A DNA stretch of 7,576 nt from an uncultured Eubacteriales bacterium (GTDB taxonomy: Bacteria; Bacillota; Clostridia; Oscillospirales; CAG-382). Below, one piece after another: positions 1-6,072 of the stretch. The translations under genes were made by a program, and so were the position numbers. The stretch spans positions 1 to 7,576 of the forward strand of contig URCT01000117.1 of NCBI GenBank assembly GCA_900546385.1, in the 5' to 3' direction. The number at the start of each line of letters is the position of its first letter. Within the stretch, counting starts at the first letter, position 1. Under the pieces are notes generated by a model. That model searched no databases. It saw nothing but the letters and a program-made list of their open reading frames with translations, and was not told where the DNA came from.

Positions 1-166
1 ATAGCAGCATTCCGGTCGGAACGGCCGATGAATCCGGATTCTGCGACAGATTCTTACAGCACGCCGCACCGCACAGACTTCCGCAGTTATAGCGGCGCGG
101 CGTGACCTCATCGAGCAGCCGATACGCCATGTCATACAGCTTAAAAACAGACACGCATTCCGTCAT
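1..166 (-). CDS. Cysteine-rich clostridial protein, N-terminal part (cut by window edge)
   Basis: Seen: an open frame from an ATG at 166-164 runs without a stop to the left edge, giving 55 residues. The main feature is a cysteine cluster, CGSLCGAACCK (residues 28-38), followed by TGMLL at 51-55. The ATG lies 2 bases after the aldolase stop codon. I see no clear ribosome binding site, so translation is probably coupled to the aldolase gene. Family knowledge: clostridial genomes carry uncharacterised proteins with a C-G-x-L-C-G-x-x-C-C-K cluster near the N terminus followed by a T-G-M segment, and this matches from memory. The cysteines suggest metal or Fe-S binding, which is inference. The function is unknown and the C-terminal part is outside the window. 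Confidence 0.7.
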   Translation of the reverse strand, partial: MTECVSVFKLYDMAYRLLDEVTPRRYNCGSLCGAACCKNLSQNPDSSAVPTGMLL

Positions 167-168
167 GC

Positions 169-1128
169 TTATTTCTGCAAAAGATGTACGGCAAAGCCGC
201 CGAAATCGGCATCGATATAAACGGCTTTGTAGTCGCCTTTGGCATCGATTTTTTTGGATTCTTCGATGAATTTCAAGCCTTTGTTCTTTAAGTAGGCTTC
301 GGCGCGCTTGATAAAGTTGGTCTCGATAGCAATATGACCGAGTCTGCCATAGCCTTTGGCTTTCATGACTTCGATATCCGAACCGACAAAAATCGAGCCG
401 TTGCCGTCTTTCAGATCTAAGCCAAACGGTGCGAAGGTCTTGGCAATCGCCATAGCCTCATCGGCGTTTTCCGCATTGATGCCGACGTGCTTGATTTTGA
501 AGCCGAGCATGAGCTTGACGGCGTTTTCGGTAAGTGCCTTGATCTTGTCGAATTCCTTGTTCTTGATGTATTCGTCCTTGACCATAAAGCTTCCGCCGCA
601 GGCAAGAATCTTGTTAAACGATAAGTAGTTCAGAATATTGTTTTCGTTTAAGCCGCCGGTCGGCATAAAGCGAATCGCGCCATAAGGAGCGGCCATGGCC
701 TTTAACATGGGAAGTCCGCCGGCAGCTTCTGCCGGGAAGAATTTCACGATATCTAAGCCCAACTCGATGGCCGTTTCGATATCCGACGGATTGGAGCAAC
801 CCGGTAAAATCGGCACGCCGATCTTCTGGCAGTGCTTGACCGTGTTCGGGTTGAGGCCCGGGCTGACGATAAACTGCGCACCGGCTGCTTTTGCGGCATC
901 TGCCTGTTCAGCGTTCAAAACCGTGCCGGCACCGACCACCATATCCGGAAAAGCTTCGGTGATGGCTTTGATGGCGTCTGCGGCGGCAGAAGTGCGGAAG
1001 GTGATCTCGGCAGCCGGAAGACCGCCGTCGATAAGAGCCTTGGCAAGCGGCACGGCGTTGGCGGCATCCTCAATTTTTATGACCGGGATGATACCGGTTT
1101 CGTAAATGCGGTCATAAATGGTTTTCAT
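169..1128 (-). CDS. eda: KDPG/KHG aldolase fused to a C-terminal glyoxalase (VOC)-like domain
   Basis: The 319-residue cytoplasmic protein has two parts. Residues 1 to about 208 are a class I KDPG/KHG aldolase, which splits 2-keto-3-deoxy-6-phosphogluconate into pyruvate and glyceraldehyde 3-phosphate (and/or splits 4-hydroxy-2-oxoglutarate). Visible motifs are E41 and R45 in EITFRT, T69 in GAGT, the Schiff-base lysine K129 in VKFFPAE, and PTGG at 156-159. With an offset of four these match Glu45, Arg49, Thr73 and Lys133 of the E. coli enzyme. Residues about 211-319 look like a vicinal-oxygen-chelate domain: KHVGIN near 213, GHIAIET near 264, and FGGFAVHL close to the end. H214, H265, E269 and H315 are candidate metal ligands, which is inference. 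E. coli Eda is about 213 residues, so the extra 105 are a true extension. An AAAAGGAG site (1139-1146) sits 10 bases before the ATG. The gene follows the 72-residue gene by 29 bp. Its substrate choice cannot be told from sequence. Confidence 0.93.
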   Translation of the reverse strand: MKTIYDRIYETGIIPVIKIEDAANAVPLAKALIDGGLPAAEITFRTSAAADAIKAITEAFPDMVVGAGTVLNAEQADAAKAAGAQFIVSPGLNPNTVKHCQKIGVPILPGCSNPSDIETAIELGLDIVKFFPAEAAGGLPMLKAMAAPYGAIRFMPTGGLNENNILNYLSFNKILACGGSFMVKDEYIKNKEFDKIKALTENAVKLMLGFKIKHVGINAENADEAMAIAKTFAPFGLDLKDGNGSIFVGSDIEVMKAKGYGRLGHIAIETNFIKRAEAYLKNKGLKFIEESKKIDAKGDYKAVYIDADFGGFAVHLLQK

Positions 1129-1157
1129 GACGTGATTTCTCCTTTTTTTATCTGTGG

Positions 1158-1376
1158 TTATATTTTTGTAAAATCAAAGGCTTTGGGCAATGTCGGCGCA
1201 AGCGGCTTGCAGGCGAAAATGTTAAACGAAAACTTACGGCAAAAGCCGGATTCTTCGACGCGCGACAGGCGGTTTTTATAATTGCAAAAAGTTTCACCGG
1301 TGGCTTCCATGCGAAGAAAATGCTCGCATAATTCACAGCTCGGTTCAAGCTCCTCCGGGAGACCGTGTTTTTTCAA
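1158..1376 (-). CDS. 72-residue cysteine-motif protein of unknown function, TTG start
   Basis: I chose the TTG at 1376-1374 as start because a perfect AGGAGG (1389-1384) lies 7 bases upstream of it. The same frame opens further up at a TTG at 1421 and an ATG at 1400. Neither has a ribosome binding site, and the 1421 start would leave a leader of only about 14 bases from the predicted transcript start. The product begins (M)KKHGLPEELEPSCELCEHF and holds C14, C17, C31, C46 and C56, with CELC and GFCRKFSFN as the clearest motifs. This spacing resembles a family of small clostridial proteins with KxGxPxE, a CxxC pair, a later single Cys and CRKFxYDP, seen from memory. A structural zinc site is plausible but inferred. 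There is no signal peptide or membrane segment. It is the first gene of the operon with the aldolase and the cysteine-rich protein. Confidence 0.75.
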   Translation of the reverse strand: MKKHGLPEELEPSCELCEHFLRMEATGETFCNYKNRLSRVEESGFCRKFSFNIFACKPLAPTLPKAFDFTKI

Positions 1377-1383
1377 GTGAAAA

Positions 1384-1389
1384 CCTCCT
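1384..1389 (-). promoter_or_regulatory. AGGAGG ribosome binding site that fixes a TTG start
   Basis: The minus strand reads AGGAGG, complementary to the 16S rRNA 3' end, 7 bases before the TTG at 1376-1374. It lies inside the longer version of the same frame (starts at 1421 or 1400), which argues that the longer version is not the real protein. Confidence 0.75.
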
Positions 1390-1441
1390 AACTTCGGCAT
1401 CGTGTGTGCCTTGTTTGACAATCAAAATGAATACAGCTTAT

Positions 1442-1469
1442 ATTATACCACTTTTTCGGTAAAAATCAA
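1442..1469 (-). promoter_or_regulatory. Sigma-A-type promoter with extended -10, for the Cys-protein/aldolase operon
   Basis: On the minus strand, TTGATT (1469-1464), a 16-base spacer and TATAAT (1447-1442) are preceded by TGG, giving an extended -10 (TGGTATAAT). The start of transcription would fall near 1435, leaving a leader of about 58 bases before the TTG start at 1376. The -35 hexamer overlaps the TGA stop codon (1468-1466) of the upstream ylbJ-like gene. No terminator separates the two, so some read-through from ylbJ is possible. Confidence 0.75.
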
Positions 1470-2605
1470 GGCGTGTTCTGTATTTTTTCGTGCTTTTTTT
1501 CACTTTTGACATTTTTCTTCCGTATTCTCTCATAAAGCGTGAAAACGCCTTGCAGACAAAGCAACGCACCAATGGCCGTAAAGCCAAACAAAACATATAC
1601 TGCAATGATCCCATAAAGTCGGCTTGCGTCTGAAAATAGCGGCGTAACGGCATAGGAAAACACGGCAATTGCCTCACGCGGCAGAAGTAATAGCAGAACA
1701 ATCGTATATAACGGAAACAGCACGACACCGGTCATTCGGGTAAACAAAAACGGCCGCACGGATAAGCCGTATTTGTCGCAAACATCGCTCACCTGCGCAA
1801 GAACGCACAAGCCCGAAAAGCCGCTTGCGGCGGCGCAGAGAAGAAAGCTTAGCGGAAACTCGGCTGTCACAAGCGACAAAACCGCCGCAGACAATTCCGA
1901 AAAAGCCCGTATGCCGAATGCCTGCAGCGCATTGCACGGCAGTATGCGGCAAAGCACGCCGGAAAGCACGGTAAACAACGTGACATAACCGCAAATCGCG
2001 AGCATTCCGGTCACGGCGGCCTGCACGCTTTTGCAGAACGACGCGGCAAGCGTTTGGGGCGGCGGCGTTAGGAGCGGTATGTCCTCGGTTTTATCAAGCG
2101 GATAGCAAAACCGCAAAAGAAACGCGTTAGTGACAACGGTTAAACCTAAGGCGGCCAAAAGAACAAAACCGGCTTTGGGACTTCCAAGTGCATATGTGCC
2201 GGCGACACCGATCAAAAAAGCCGGTGAAACGTTATCGGCAAGGGCGGCAACCCGTTCGGCCGCCTGCTTTGTGCAGCGGCCGCTTTCATAAGCAATTCCG
2301 GCGGCGGTGGCACCGTTCGGAAAACCGCCGAAAAAACCGGTTAACAGAGCGCCGCATAAGGATGACGGAACACCGAAAAGCGGCGACAGCACAAACGAAA
2401 GTGTGTTTCCGGCTGCCTCCGCAAGACCGGTTCTGGCGGTGATTTGGGTAATAAACAAAAACGGAAACAGTGAAGGGATCAAAACCGTCACACAAATGTG
2501 CAGTGCATTCTTTACGAATGGCACAAACACCGCCGCTCTCATACAACAGAGAAAACACAATCCGCAAAACAAAACGGAACCGGCGATCCCGGTGATTTTT
2601 TTCAT
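1466..2605 (-). CDS. ylbJ: YlbJ-like sporulation integral membrane protein
   Basis: This is a 379-residue polytopic membrane protein with a nucleoside-recognition (gate)-like fold. Hydrophobic segments lie near residues 5-27, 32-56, 67-95, 126-165, 195-221, 238-270, 290-308 and 330-355. Family-type motifs are LIPSLFPFLFIT (42-53), GFFGGFPNGA (90-99) and NVSPAFLIG (125-133). The tail after 358 is basic and probably cytoplasmic. In Bacillus subtilis, ylbJ is made in the mother cell under sigma-E and is needed for a proper spore cortex; the transported substrate is unknown. The frame is open back to a GTG at 2692. I chose the ATG at 2605 because the added 29 residues are polar and unlike a membrane-protein start, and because a sigma-E-like promoter lies between the two. 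The ribosome binding site is weak (AGGT, 9 bases upstream). The gene is divergent from yqfC-yqfD, itself a sporulation pair, which supports the call. Confidence 0.85.
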   Translation of the reverse strand: MKKITGIAGSVLFCGLCFLCCMRAAVFVPFVKNALHICVTVLIPSLFPFLFITQITARTGLAEAAGNTLSFVLSPLFGVPSSLCGALLTGFFGGFPNGATAAGIAYESGRCTKQAAERVAALADNVSPAFLIGVAGTYALGSPKAGFVLLAALGLTVVTNAFLLRFCYPLDKTEDIPLLTPPPQTLAASFCKSVQAAVTGMLAICGYVTLFTVLSGVLCRILPCNALQAFGIRAFSELSAAVLSLVTAEFPLSFLLCAAASGFSGLCVLAQVSDVCDKYGLSVRPFLFTRMTGVVLFPLYTIVLLLLLPREAIAVFSYAVTPLFSDASRLYGIIAVYVLFGFTAIGALLCLQGVFTLYERIRKKNVKSEKKHEKIQNTP

Positions 2606-2644
2606 AAGCAACCGACCTGTCCTTATCGACTTCTTGATTGATAC

Positions 2645-2672
2645 AGTGTATTCCGCATCGGGCGGTATATTG
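2645..2672 (-). promoter_or_regulatory. Candidate sigma-E promoter for the ylbJ-like gene
   Basis: The minus strand has CAATATA (2672-2666), a 13-base gap, then AATACACT (2652-2645). The -10 matches the Bacillus sigma-E consensus CATACAhT at 7 of 8 positions, and the ATAT core of the -35 is present. Transcription would start near 2638, about 33 bases before the ATG at 2605. The fit with the known sigma-E control of ylbJ in B. subtilis raises confidence; sigma-E sites are loose, so chance remains possible. Confidence 0.6.
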
Positions 2673-2698
2673 ACAGATTCCGGAAGTTTCACGATTAT
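2670..2698 (+). promoter_or_regulatory. Possible sigma-A-type promoter upstream of yqfC
   Basis: The plus strand has a perfect TTGACA (2670-2675), a 17-base spacer and GATTAT (2693-2698), which matches TATAAT at 4 of 6 positions. Transcription would start near 2705, about 34 bases before the yqfC ATG. The -35 overlaps the -35 of the opposite-strand sigma-E candidate. In B. subtilis yqfC-yqfD are sigma-E dependent, and I found no good sigma-E -10 on this strand, so this site may be fortuitous. Confidence 0.4.
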
Positions 2699-2738
2699 TT
2701 AGCTTATTTTGCCGCAAACGGCATATCTCGGAGGAACT

Positions 2739-3029
2739 ATGAGTAAACATAAGGTGACAAACGAAATTCGCGCGCGCATTGCCGATAAAACCGGACTCCC
2801 GGTGGATGTCCTCGGAAAAGAAGCGGTTTTTCAGCTGTTTTCCGACAGGGAAATGATTTTGGAGGGCGTTCGTCGGTTGGAATACTATGACGAGTGCTAT
2901 GCACGCATACGAACGGGTTGTATGTTCATTGAAATCACGGGCGCAAAGCTCGTCATTAAATGTTTGGCAAATCAAAATATCAGCGTGTCCGGACAAATCG
3001 AACACATCGATTTGGAACGGCTCGCATGA
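2739..3029 (+). CDS. yqfC: Sporulation protein YqfC (YabP/YqfC family)
   Basis: The 96-residue protein matches the size of B. subtilis YqfC (just over 90 residues). It has no membrane segment or signal peptide. The conserved-looking core is the ECYARIRTG and IEITGAKLVIKCL stretch (residues 52-76), followed by ISVSGQIEHIDLE near the end. This pattern of short beta strands is typical of the YabP/YqfC family. In Bacillus it is produced in the mother cell under sigma-E; the molecular role is not settled. The ATG at 2739 is preceded by GGAGG (from 2729) at good spacing. Ten extra residues in front, opening at 2709, would precede this site and are rejected. It is followed at once by yqfD, as in other spore formers. 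Confidence 0.9.
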   Translation: MSKHKVTNEIRARIADKTGLPVDVLGKEAVFQLFSDREMILEGVRRLEYYDECYARIRTGCMFIEITGAKLVIKCLANQNISVSGQIEHIDLERLA

Positions 3030-3033
3030 AGGT

Positions 3034-4221
3034 GTGAGGCATATTTTTCCGTTTCTTTCCGGGACGGTGGTGTTGAAGGTCGAGGGAATCAAGCCGGAAA
3101 CACTCATTAACCGTCTGCGTTTACGTTTTCCGCTGCGCTCGCTTGTTAAGACAAGCGAAAACGGACTGCATTTTGAGATTGCGTACCGGGATAAACAGCC
3201 GGTTTTGGCGTGTATTCGCGCGATGTGTCCGACTTCCGCCATTACTGTCGAAAAAGAGAGTGGCCTTCCGGTTCTTGCGCGGCGCATGAAAAAACGCGCC
3301 GGGTTATATGTCGGCGGCGTTTTGGCATTGATTCTTGCCTTCGCATCCTCCAAAAGGATATGGCTCATTTCGATCGAAGGCAACCAACGTGTGGAAAGCG
3401 CACAGATCCGCCGGCAATTACAGTCGCTCGGCATTGCCGAAGGACAGCCGAAAAAGACAGACGATTTGGAATATCTGTACAATTCATTTTTGCTAAACGA
3501 AAAACGGATATCGTGGATCGCGATCAACTACGATGGCATGATCGCCCATGTTGATGTAAAAGAAGCCGAAAAGCCCGAAAAGCAGATCGATAAAAGCAAA
3601 ATCACCAATCTTGTGGCATCGGCGGACGGCGTTGTGCGGCGTGTGGATGCGTTGGACGGCAGTGCCGCCGTGCTGCCGGGCGATACGGTTCGAAAAGGCG
3701 AACTTTTGGTATCGGCCTTTATGGAAACACGCGAAACGGGAACGGTTTTGCGCACGGCACGCGGTTTTGTTTGGGCGTCCACGGTTCATAGCTATGAAAT
3801 ATCCGTGCCCAAAACGACCGCCGTAAAACAATACACAGGAAAAGTAAAAAAGGCACGAACGCTCTGTATCCTCGGAAAGAAGCTTCCGCTGTATCTGCCG
3901 CTTGCGAACGCTGCGGAACGCTATACAAAAACCTATACGGTAAAACCGTTTACGCTTTTCGGAAGCATCCGGCTGCCTTTTTCCATCCAAACGGAACGTT
4001 CGGCTGCCTATGTGGAGCGTGAAAAGACCGTAACAAAGGAAACAGCCGCCGAAAAAGCGGCGGCTGAAATGGCAAAACGAATCGAAAACGATTTTGAGCG
4101 CGCGGAAATTCTGAAACGCACGGAAACCTTTTCGGAAACGGACACGGCGTATGTTTTCACGTTTGAATTTTTGTGTCTTGAAAACATTGCCGTGCCGGTG
4201 GAATTGCAATTTGAGGAATAA
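3034..4221 (+). CDS. yqfD: Sporulation protein YqfD, GTG start
   Basis: Starting at the GTG at 3034, the product is 395 residues, close to the roughly 398 of B. subtilis YqfD. The N terminus reads RHIFPFLSGTVVLKVEG, which fits the family's opening around an FLSG segment. A stretch of about 80 residues follows, then one membrane segment (about 89-106, after the basic KKRAG). A large C-terminal region contains ISIEGNQRVESAQI, GWIAINYDG-like and PGDTVRKGELLVSAF segments that look like beta-rich domains outside the membrane. The same frame stays open back to 2887, but that part overlaps yqfC and reads as non-protein-like sequence. No ribosome binding site stands before the GTG. The yqfC TGA ends 4 bases upstream, so translation is probably coupled. 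YqfD is a sigma-E-controlled protein needed for efficient sporulation in B. subtilis, with unknown mechanism. The phoH-ybeY genes that often follow yqfD are absent here. Confidence 0.9.
   Translation: MRHIFPFLSGTVVLKVEGIKPETLINRLRLRFPLRSLVKTSENGLHFEIAYRDKQPVLACIRAMCPTSAITVEKESGLPVLARRMKKRAGLYVGGVLALILAFASSKRIWLISIEGNQRVESAQIRRQLQSLGIAEGQPKKTDDLEYLYNSFLLNEKRISWIAINYDGMIAHVDVKEAEKPEKQIDKSKITNLVASADGVVRRVDALDGSAAVLPGDTVRKGELLVSAFMETRETGTVLRTARGFVWASTVHSYEISVPKTTAVKQYTGKVKKARTLCILGKKLPLYLPLANAAERYTKTYTVKPFTLFGSIRLPFSIQTERSAAYVEREKTVTKETAAEKAAAEMAKRIENDFERAEILKRTETFSETDTAYVFTFEFLCLENIAVPVELQFEE
4043..4066. repeat. 9-bp inverted repeat inside yqfD
   Basis: CAGCCGCCG and CGGCGGCTG flank a 6-base loop (AAAAAG), so either strand could form a strong hairpin. 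In yqfD it encodes an Ala/Glu-rich stretch (TAAEKAAAEMA). On the minus strand the hairpin is followed by TTTCCTTTGTT, about 160 bases past the stop codon of the convergent GH99-like gene. It could slow or end that transcript. The T-run is interrupted, so this is only a possibility. Confidence 0.4.
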
Positions 4222-4226
4222 GACTG

Positions 4227-5279
4227 TTATGAATTCAGGTCGCGAACGGCTCTTGCGCAAGCCATGAGCAAGCCGTCGTTGTGGAAGCCTTTGGTCGGGC
4301 AGATGAAGCCGCCTTCGCCGTTTTCATTCCAAGCGTAGATAATGGCAAGGTCGTTAAGCGTCTTTCCGGCATATTTTTTCTGGAATTCGCCGCAGCGCAT
4401 GATATGGTTGTAAAGGGAAATCGGTGTGATGTCCGGCGAATAGCAGGAGTACGCCTCCGGTTTTTCTGGCTTTTCGTTGGGACGGTTGTCCCAGCCGCCG
4501 GAAAGGCAGGGCATATACGGGAGTTTTCCGAATTTTGTATGACCCTCCCATACGACCTCGTGGTCGTGGGCCAGGTCGTCGAACGGCAAAAGATAGTTTA
4601 CCGTGCCGTCAGACAAAGTGGTTTTGCCGCGATGATAGTTGTAGCCGGTAATTCCGTCAAACCCGTCAAGATACAGCTTTTCGCCCAAATCTGTCCAAAT
4701 ATTTTCCCGTTCTAAGCTCATCGCGCCTGTCGCGTCGCGAAGTCCGCCCTGACAGCCCATGATAAAGCATCCGGGAAGTCCGGCTTTGACGCATTCTTCA
4801 CGCAAATAGTCAAAGCATTCATGTGTTTTTTCTCTGCCGCCTAAGTAATCAACGATACCGCTTGCCGAGAAAAAGATAATGACCGGTTTTCCGTCGATTT
4901 TCAAAGCGTGTTCATTTGTTAAAAAGCGCATCCAGCGGCTGCATGCGTCTTTCCATGTCTCATAATAGATCTGCGCGCCGTGGTGGTTGCAGACAAGCAG
5001 ACAGAATTCGAGAAGCGATGCATTGCGGCTGGCAAGATACCGGTCGATAGCACGGTTGTTGCCGCGTTCTTCGCCGCCGCCCTCAGGATAATACCAGTCG
5101 AATGCCCAAAAGGCAAGGCCGCCGTTATGGGCATAATCGATCTGCTTTTCCATGTTTTCGACGCTGTTGCCGAGCCAACCCCAAACAGGTTGACGGCAGT
5201 CGAATTCTTCGAGAAGCCGCCGTGTCCAATTGCCGCGGTATTCGTACCAGCCGTCGTAGTAATACGCACCGAGTTTCAT
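4227..5279 (-). CDS. GH99-like / WbsX-type carbohydrate-active protein
   Basis: The 350-residue protein has no signal peptide or membrane segment, so it is probably cytoplasmic. Motifs of the GH99-like (Glyco_tran_WbsX) family, a TIM-barrel group related to endo-alpha-mannosidases, are visible in order. They are AYYYDGW (5-11), FWAFDWYYPEG (57-67), KPVIIFFSAS (131-140), a DGFDGITGYNY strand (205-215), SGGWDNRP (260-267) and AWNENGEGG (316-324). E318 and E322 sit in the acidic motif that carries likely catalytic residues in this family, which is inference by motif. Members occur in polysaccharide loci, where some were labelled glycosyltransferases, and in glycan-degrading loci; the true reaction here is unknown. 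The ATG has an AAAAGGAG site (5296-5289) 9 bases upstream. The gene follows the coiled-coil gene by 33 bp and very likely shares its promoter. Its stop codon lies 5 bp from that of the convergent yqfD. Confidence 0.82.
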   Translation of the reverse strand: MKLGAYYYDGWYEYRGNWTRRLLEEFDCRQPVWGWLGNSVENMEKQIDYAHNGGLAFWAFDWYYPEGGGEERGNNRAIDRYLASRNASLLEFCLLVCNHHGAQIYYETWKDACSRWMRFLTNEHALKIDGKPVIIFFSASGIVDYLGGREKTHECFDYLREECVKAGLPGCFIMGCQGGLRDATGAMSLERENIWTDLGEKLYLDGFDGITGYNYHRGKTTLSDGTVNYLLPFDDLAHDHEVVWEGHTKFGKLPYMPCLSGGWDNRPNEKPEKPEAYSCYSPDITPISLYNHIMRCGEFQKKYAGKTLNDLAIIYAWNENGEGGFICPTKGFHNDGLLMACARAVRDLNS

Positions 5280-5312
5280 GTTTCAACACTCCTTTTGTCA
5301 TTCAGAATTGTT

Positions 5313-6032
5313 TTAGTCCTCGCCGCTTATGTCATCTATCTGACATTCCAAGTCATCTACTTGATCTTGCAGGTTATCTACCTGATCTTGCAGGTCATCT
5401 ATTTCGTTTGCTATGTGTACAAAAACGCTGCCAATATCGGTAGCCGGCGTTGCGTTATAAATTTCGATGAGTTCTAATTCTGCCTTGCCGCCGCATTCCA
5501 TAAAATCAACGCGAAAGCCGGTCAATATCCCTTTCCATTGCGGATTTTCAGCCATATCCAAATAGATATCCAGCTTTTCTCCGGCCGTGTATGTATCGGA
5601 ACGTACACACTTATTTTGTGTATAAGTATCTTCGACCGATGTTTTGAAATAGACCTGCGCATAGGAGCGATTGGGGGTGTCCGGATAGCCGGTAAAGCGC
5701 AGATGGACATAACGTGCACGTGATAGATCAAGACGCACGGAATTGTTTAAGAGAATCGGGTCATAGTATACGGCTCCTCCATCACGCATGACCGGCAGTG
5801 CGGAAAGGACAAGGCTGGTTTTGCTTTCCGGCAGAATTGCCGCATGGATCAGTTCCCAACCGTCCTCAAAAGTTTTGAAAGGATTTGAAAACTCAAAGAC
5901 AGCAAGCGGCGTTTCTCCCGAAAGCATTTCGCGAAGAGCTGCGTTTCTATTGGGTGCGGCAACCAGATTCAGCGCTTTTTCAAGAAGTTCGATCCGTTTT
6001 TCGAGCTCCATGATTTTTTCATCGGTGTACAT
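5313..6032 (-). CDS. Unrecognised protein: coiled coil - probable jelly-roll module - acidic coiled coil
   Basis: I do not recognise this 239-residue protein as a named family. Residues 5-24 form a short coiled coil (IMELEKR-IELLEKA-LNLV, with I/L at heptad core positions). Residues about 44-193 look like an all-beta module. It has FEFSNPFKTFEDGWEL, a long middle part, GEKLDIYLDM, then NPQWKGILTGFRVDF and AELELIEIY. The W-K-G-x-(L/I)-x(2)-(F/L)-R-(V/L)-D pattern before a final strand recalls carbohydrate-binding-like jelly-roll modules found beside glycan enzymes, which is inference. Residues 209-235 are near-exact heptads (IDDLQDQ, VDNLQDQ, VDDLECQ, IDDI) with I/V at 'a' and L/I at 'd', no basic residue and many Asp. 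There is no signal peptide. The ATG has AAAGGAG (6047-6041) 8 bases upstream, and a consensus promoter precedes it. It probably works with the GH99-like protein encoded 33 bp downstream. Confidence 0.75.
   Translation of the reverse strand: MYTDEKIMELEKRIELLEKALNLVAAPNRNAALREMLSGETPLAVFEFSNPFKTFEDGWELIHAAILPESKTSLVLSALPVMRDGGAVYYDPILLNNSVRLDLSRARYVHLRFTGYPDTPNRSYAQVYFKTSVEDTYTQNKCVRSDTYTAGEKLDIYLDMAENPQWKGILTGFRVDFMECGGKAELELIEIYNATPATDIGSVFVHIANEIDDLQDQVDNLQDQVDDLECQIDDISGED
5332..5400. repeat. 21-bp tandem repeat encoding heptads
   Basis: Units at 5332-5352, 5353-5373 and 5374-5394, plus the start of a fourth at 5395, have a period of 21 bases. The second and third differ at only two positions (tcatctacttgatcttgcag versus ttatctacctgatcttgcag), while the first is more diverged. 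Each unit encodes one coiled-coil heptad at the C terminus of the 239-residue protein. Identity at the DNA level suggests recent duplication by slippage. Confidence 0.85.
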
Positions 6033-6072
6033 GTGTTTTACTCCTTTGTTTATAAACTTCTTTCTTGTACTT

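Noticed and set aside
2722..2729. CATATCTC as a possible sigma-E -10 for yqfC
   Set aside because: It matches the consensus poorly, and the transcript would start at or past the ribosome binding site, leaving no usable leader.
2286..3527. 413-residue open frame on the minus strand across the ylbJ start, yqfC and the start of yqfD
   Set aside because: It runs antisense to yqfC and yqfD, shows no domain-like sequence, has many scattered Cys, Arg and Ser, and lacks a good start signal. It is a shadow of the real genes' codon bias.
3493..4260. 255-residue open frame on the minus strand opposite yqfD
   Set aside because: Its Phe/Arg-rich composition without any family motif is typical of a reverse-strand shadow of a real gene.
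4281..4715. 144-residue plus-strand frame opposite the GH99-like gene
   Set aside because: The GH99-like frame on the other strand has clear motifs, a binding site and operon context; this frame has none.
5332..5400. Tandem repeats considered as a CRISPR-like or regulatory array
   Set aside because: The period is exactly 21 bases without spacers and in frame with a coiled-coil heptad, so it is protein-coding repetition.
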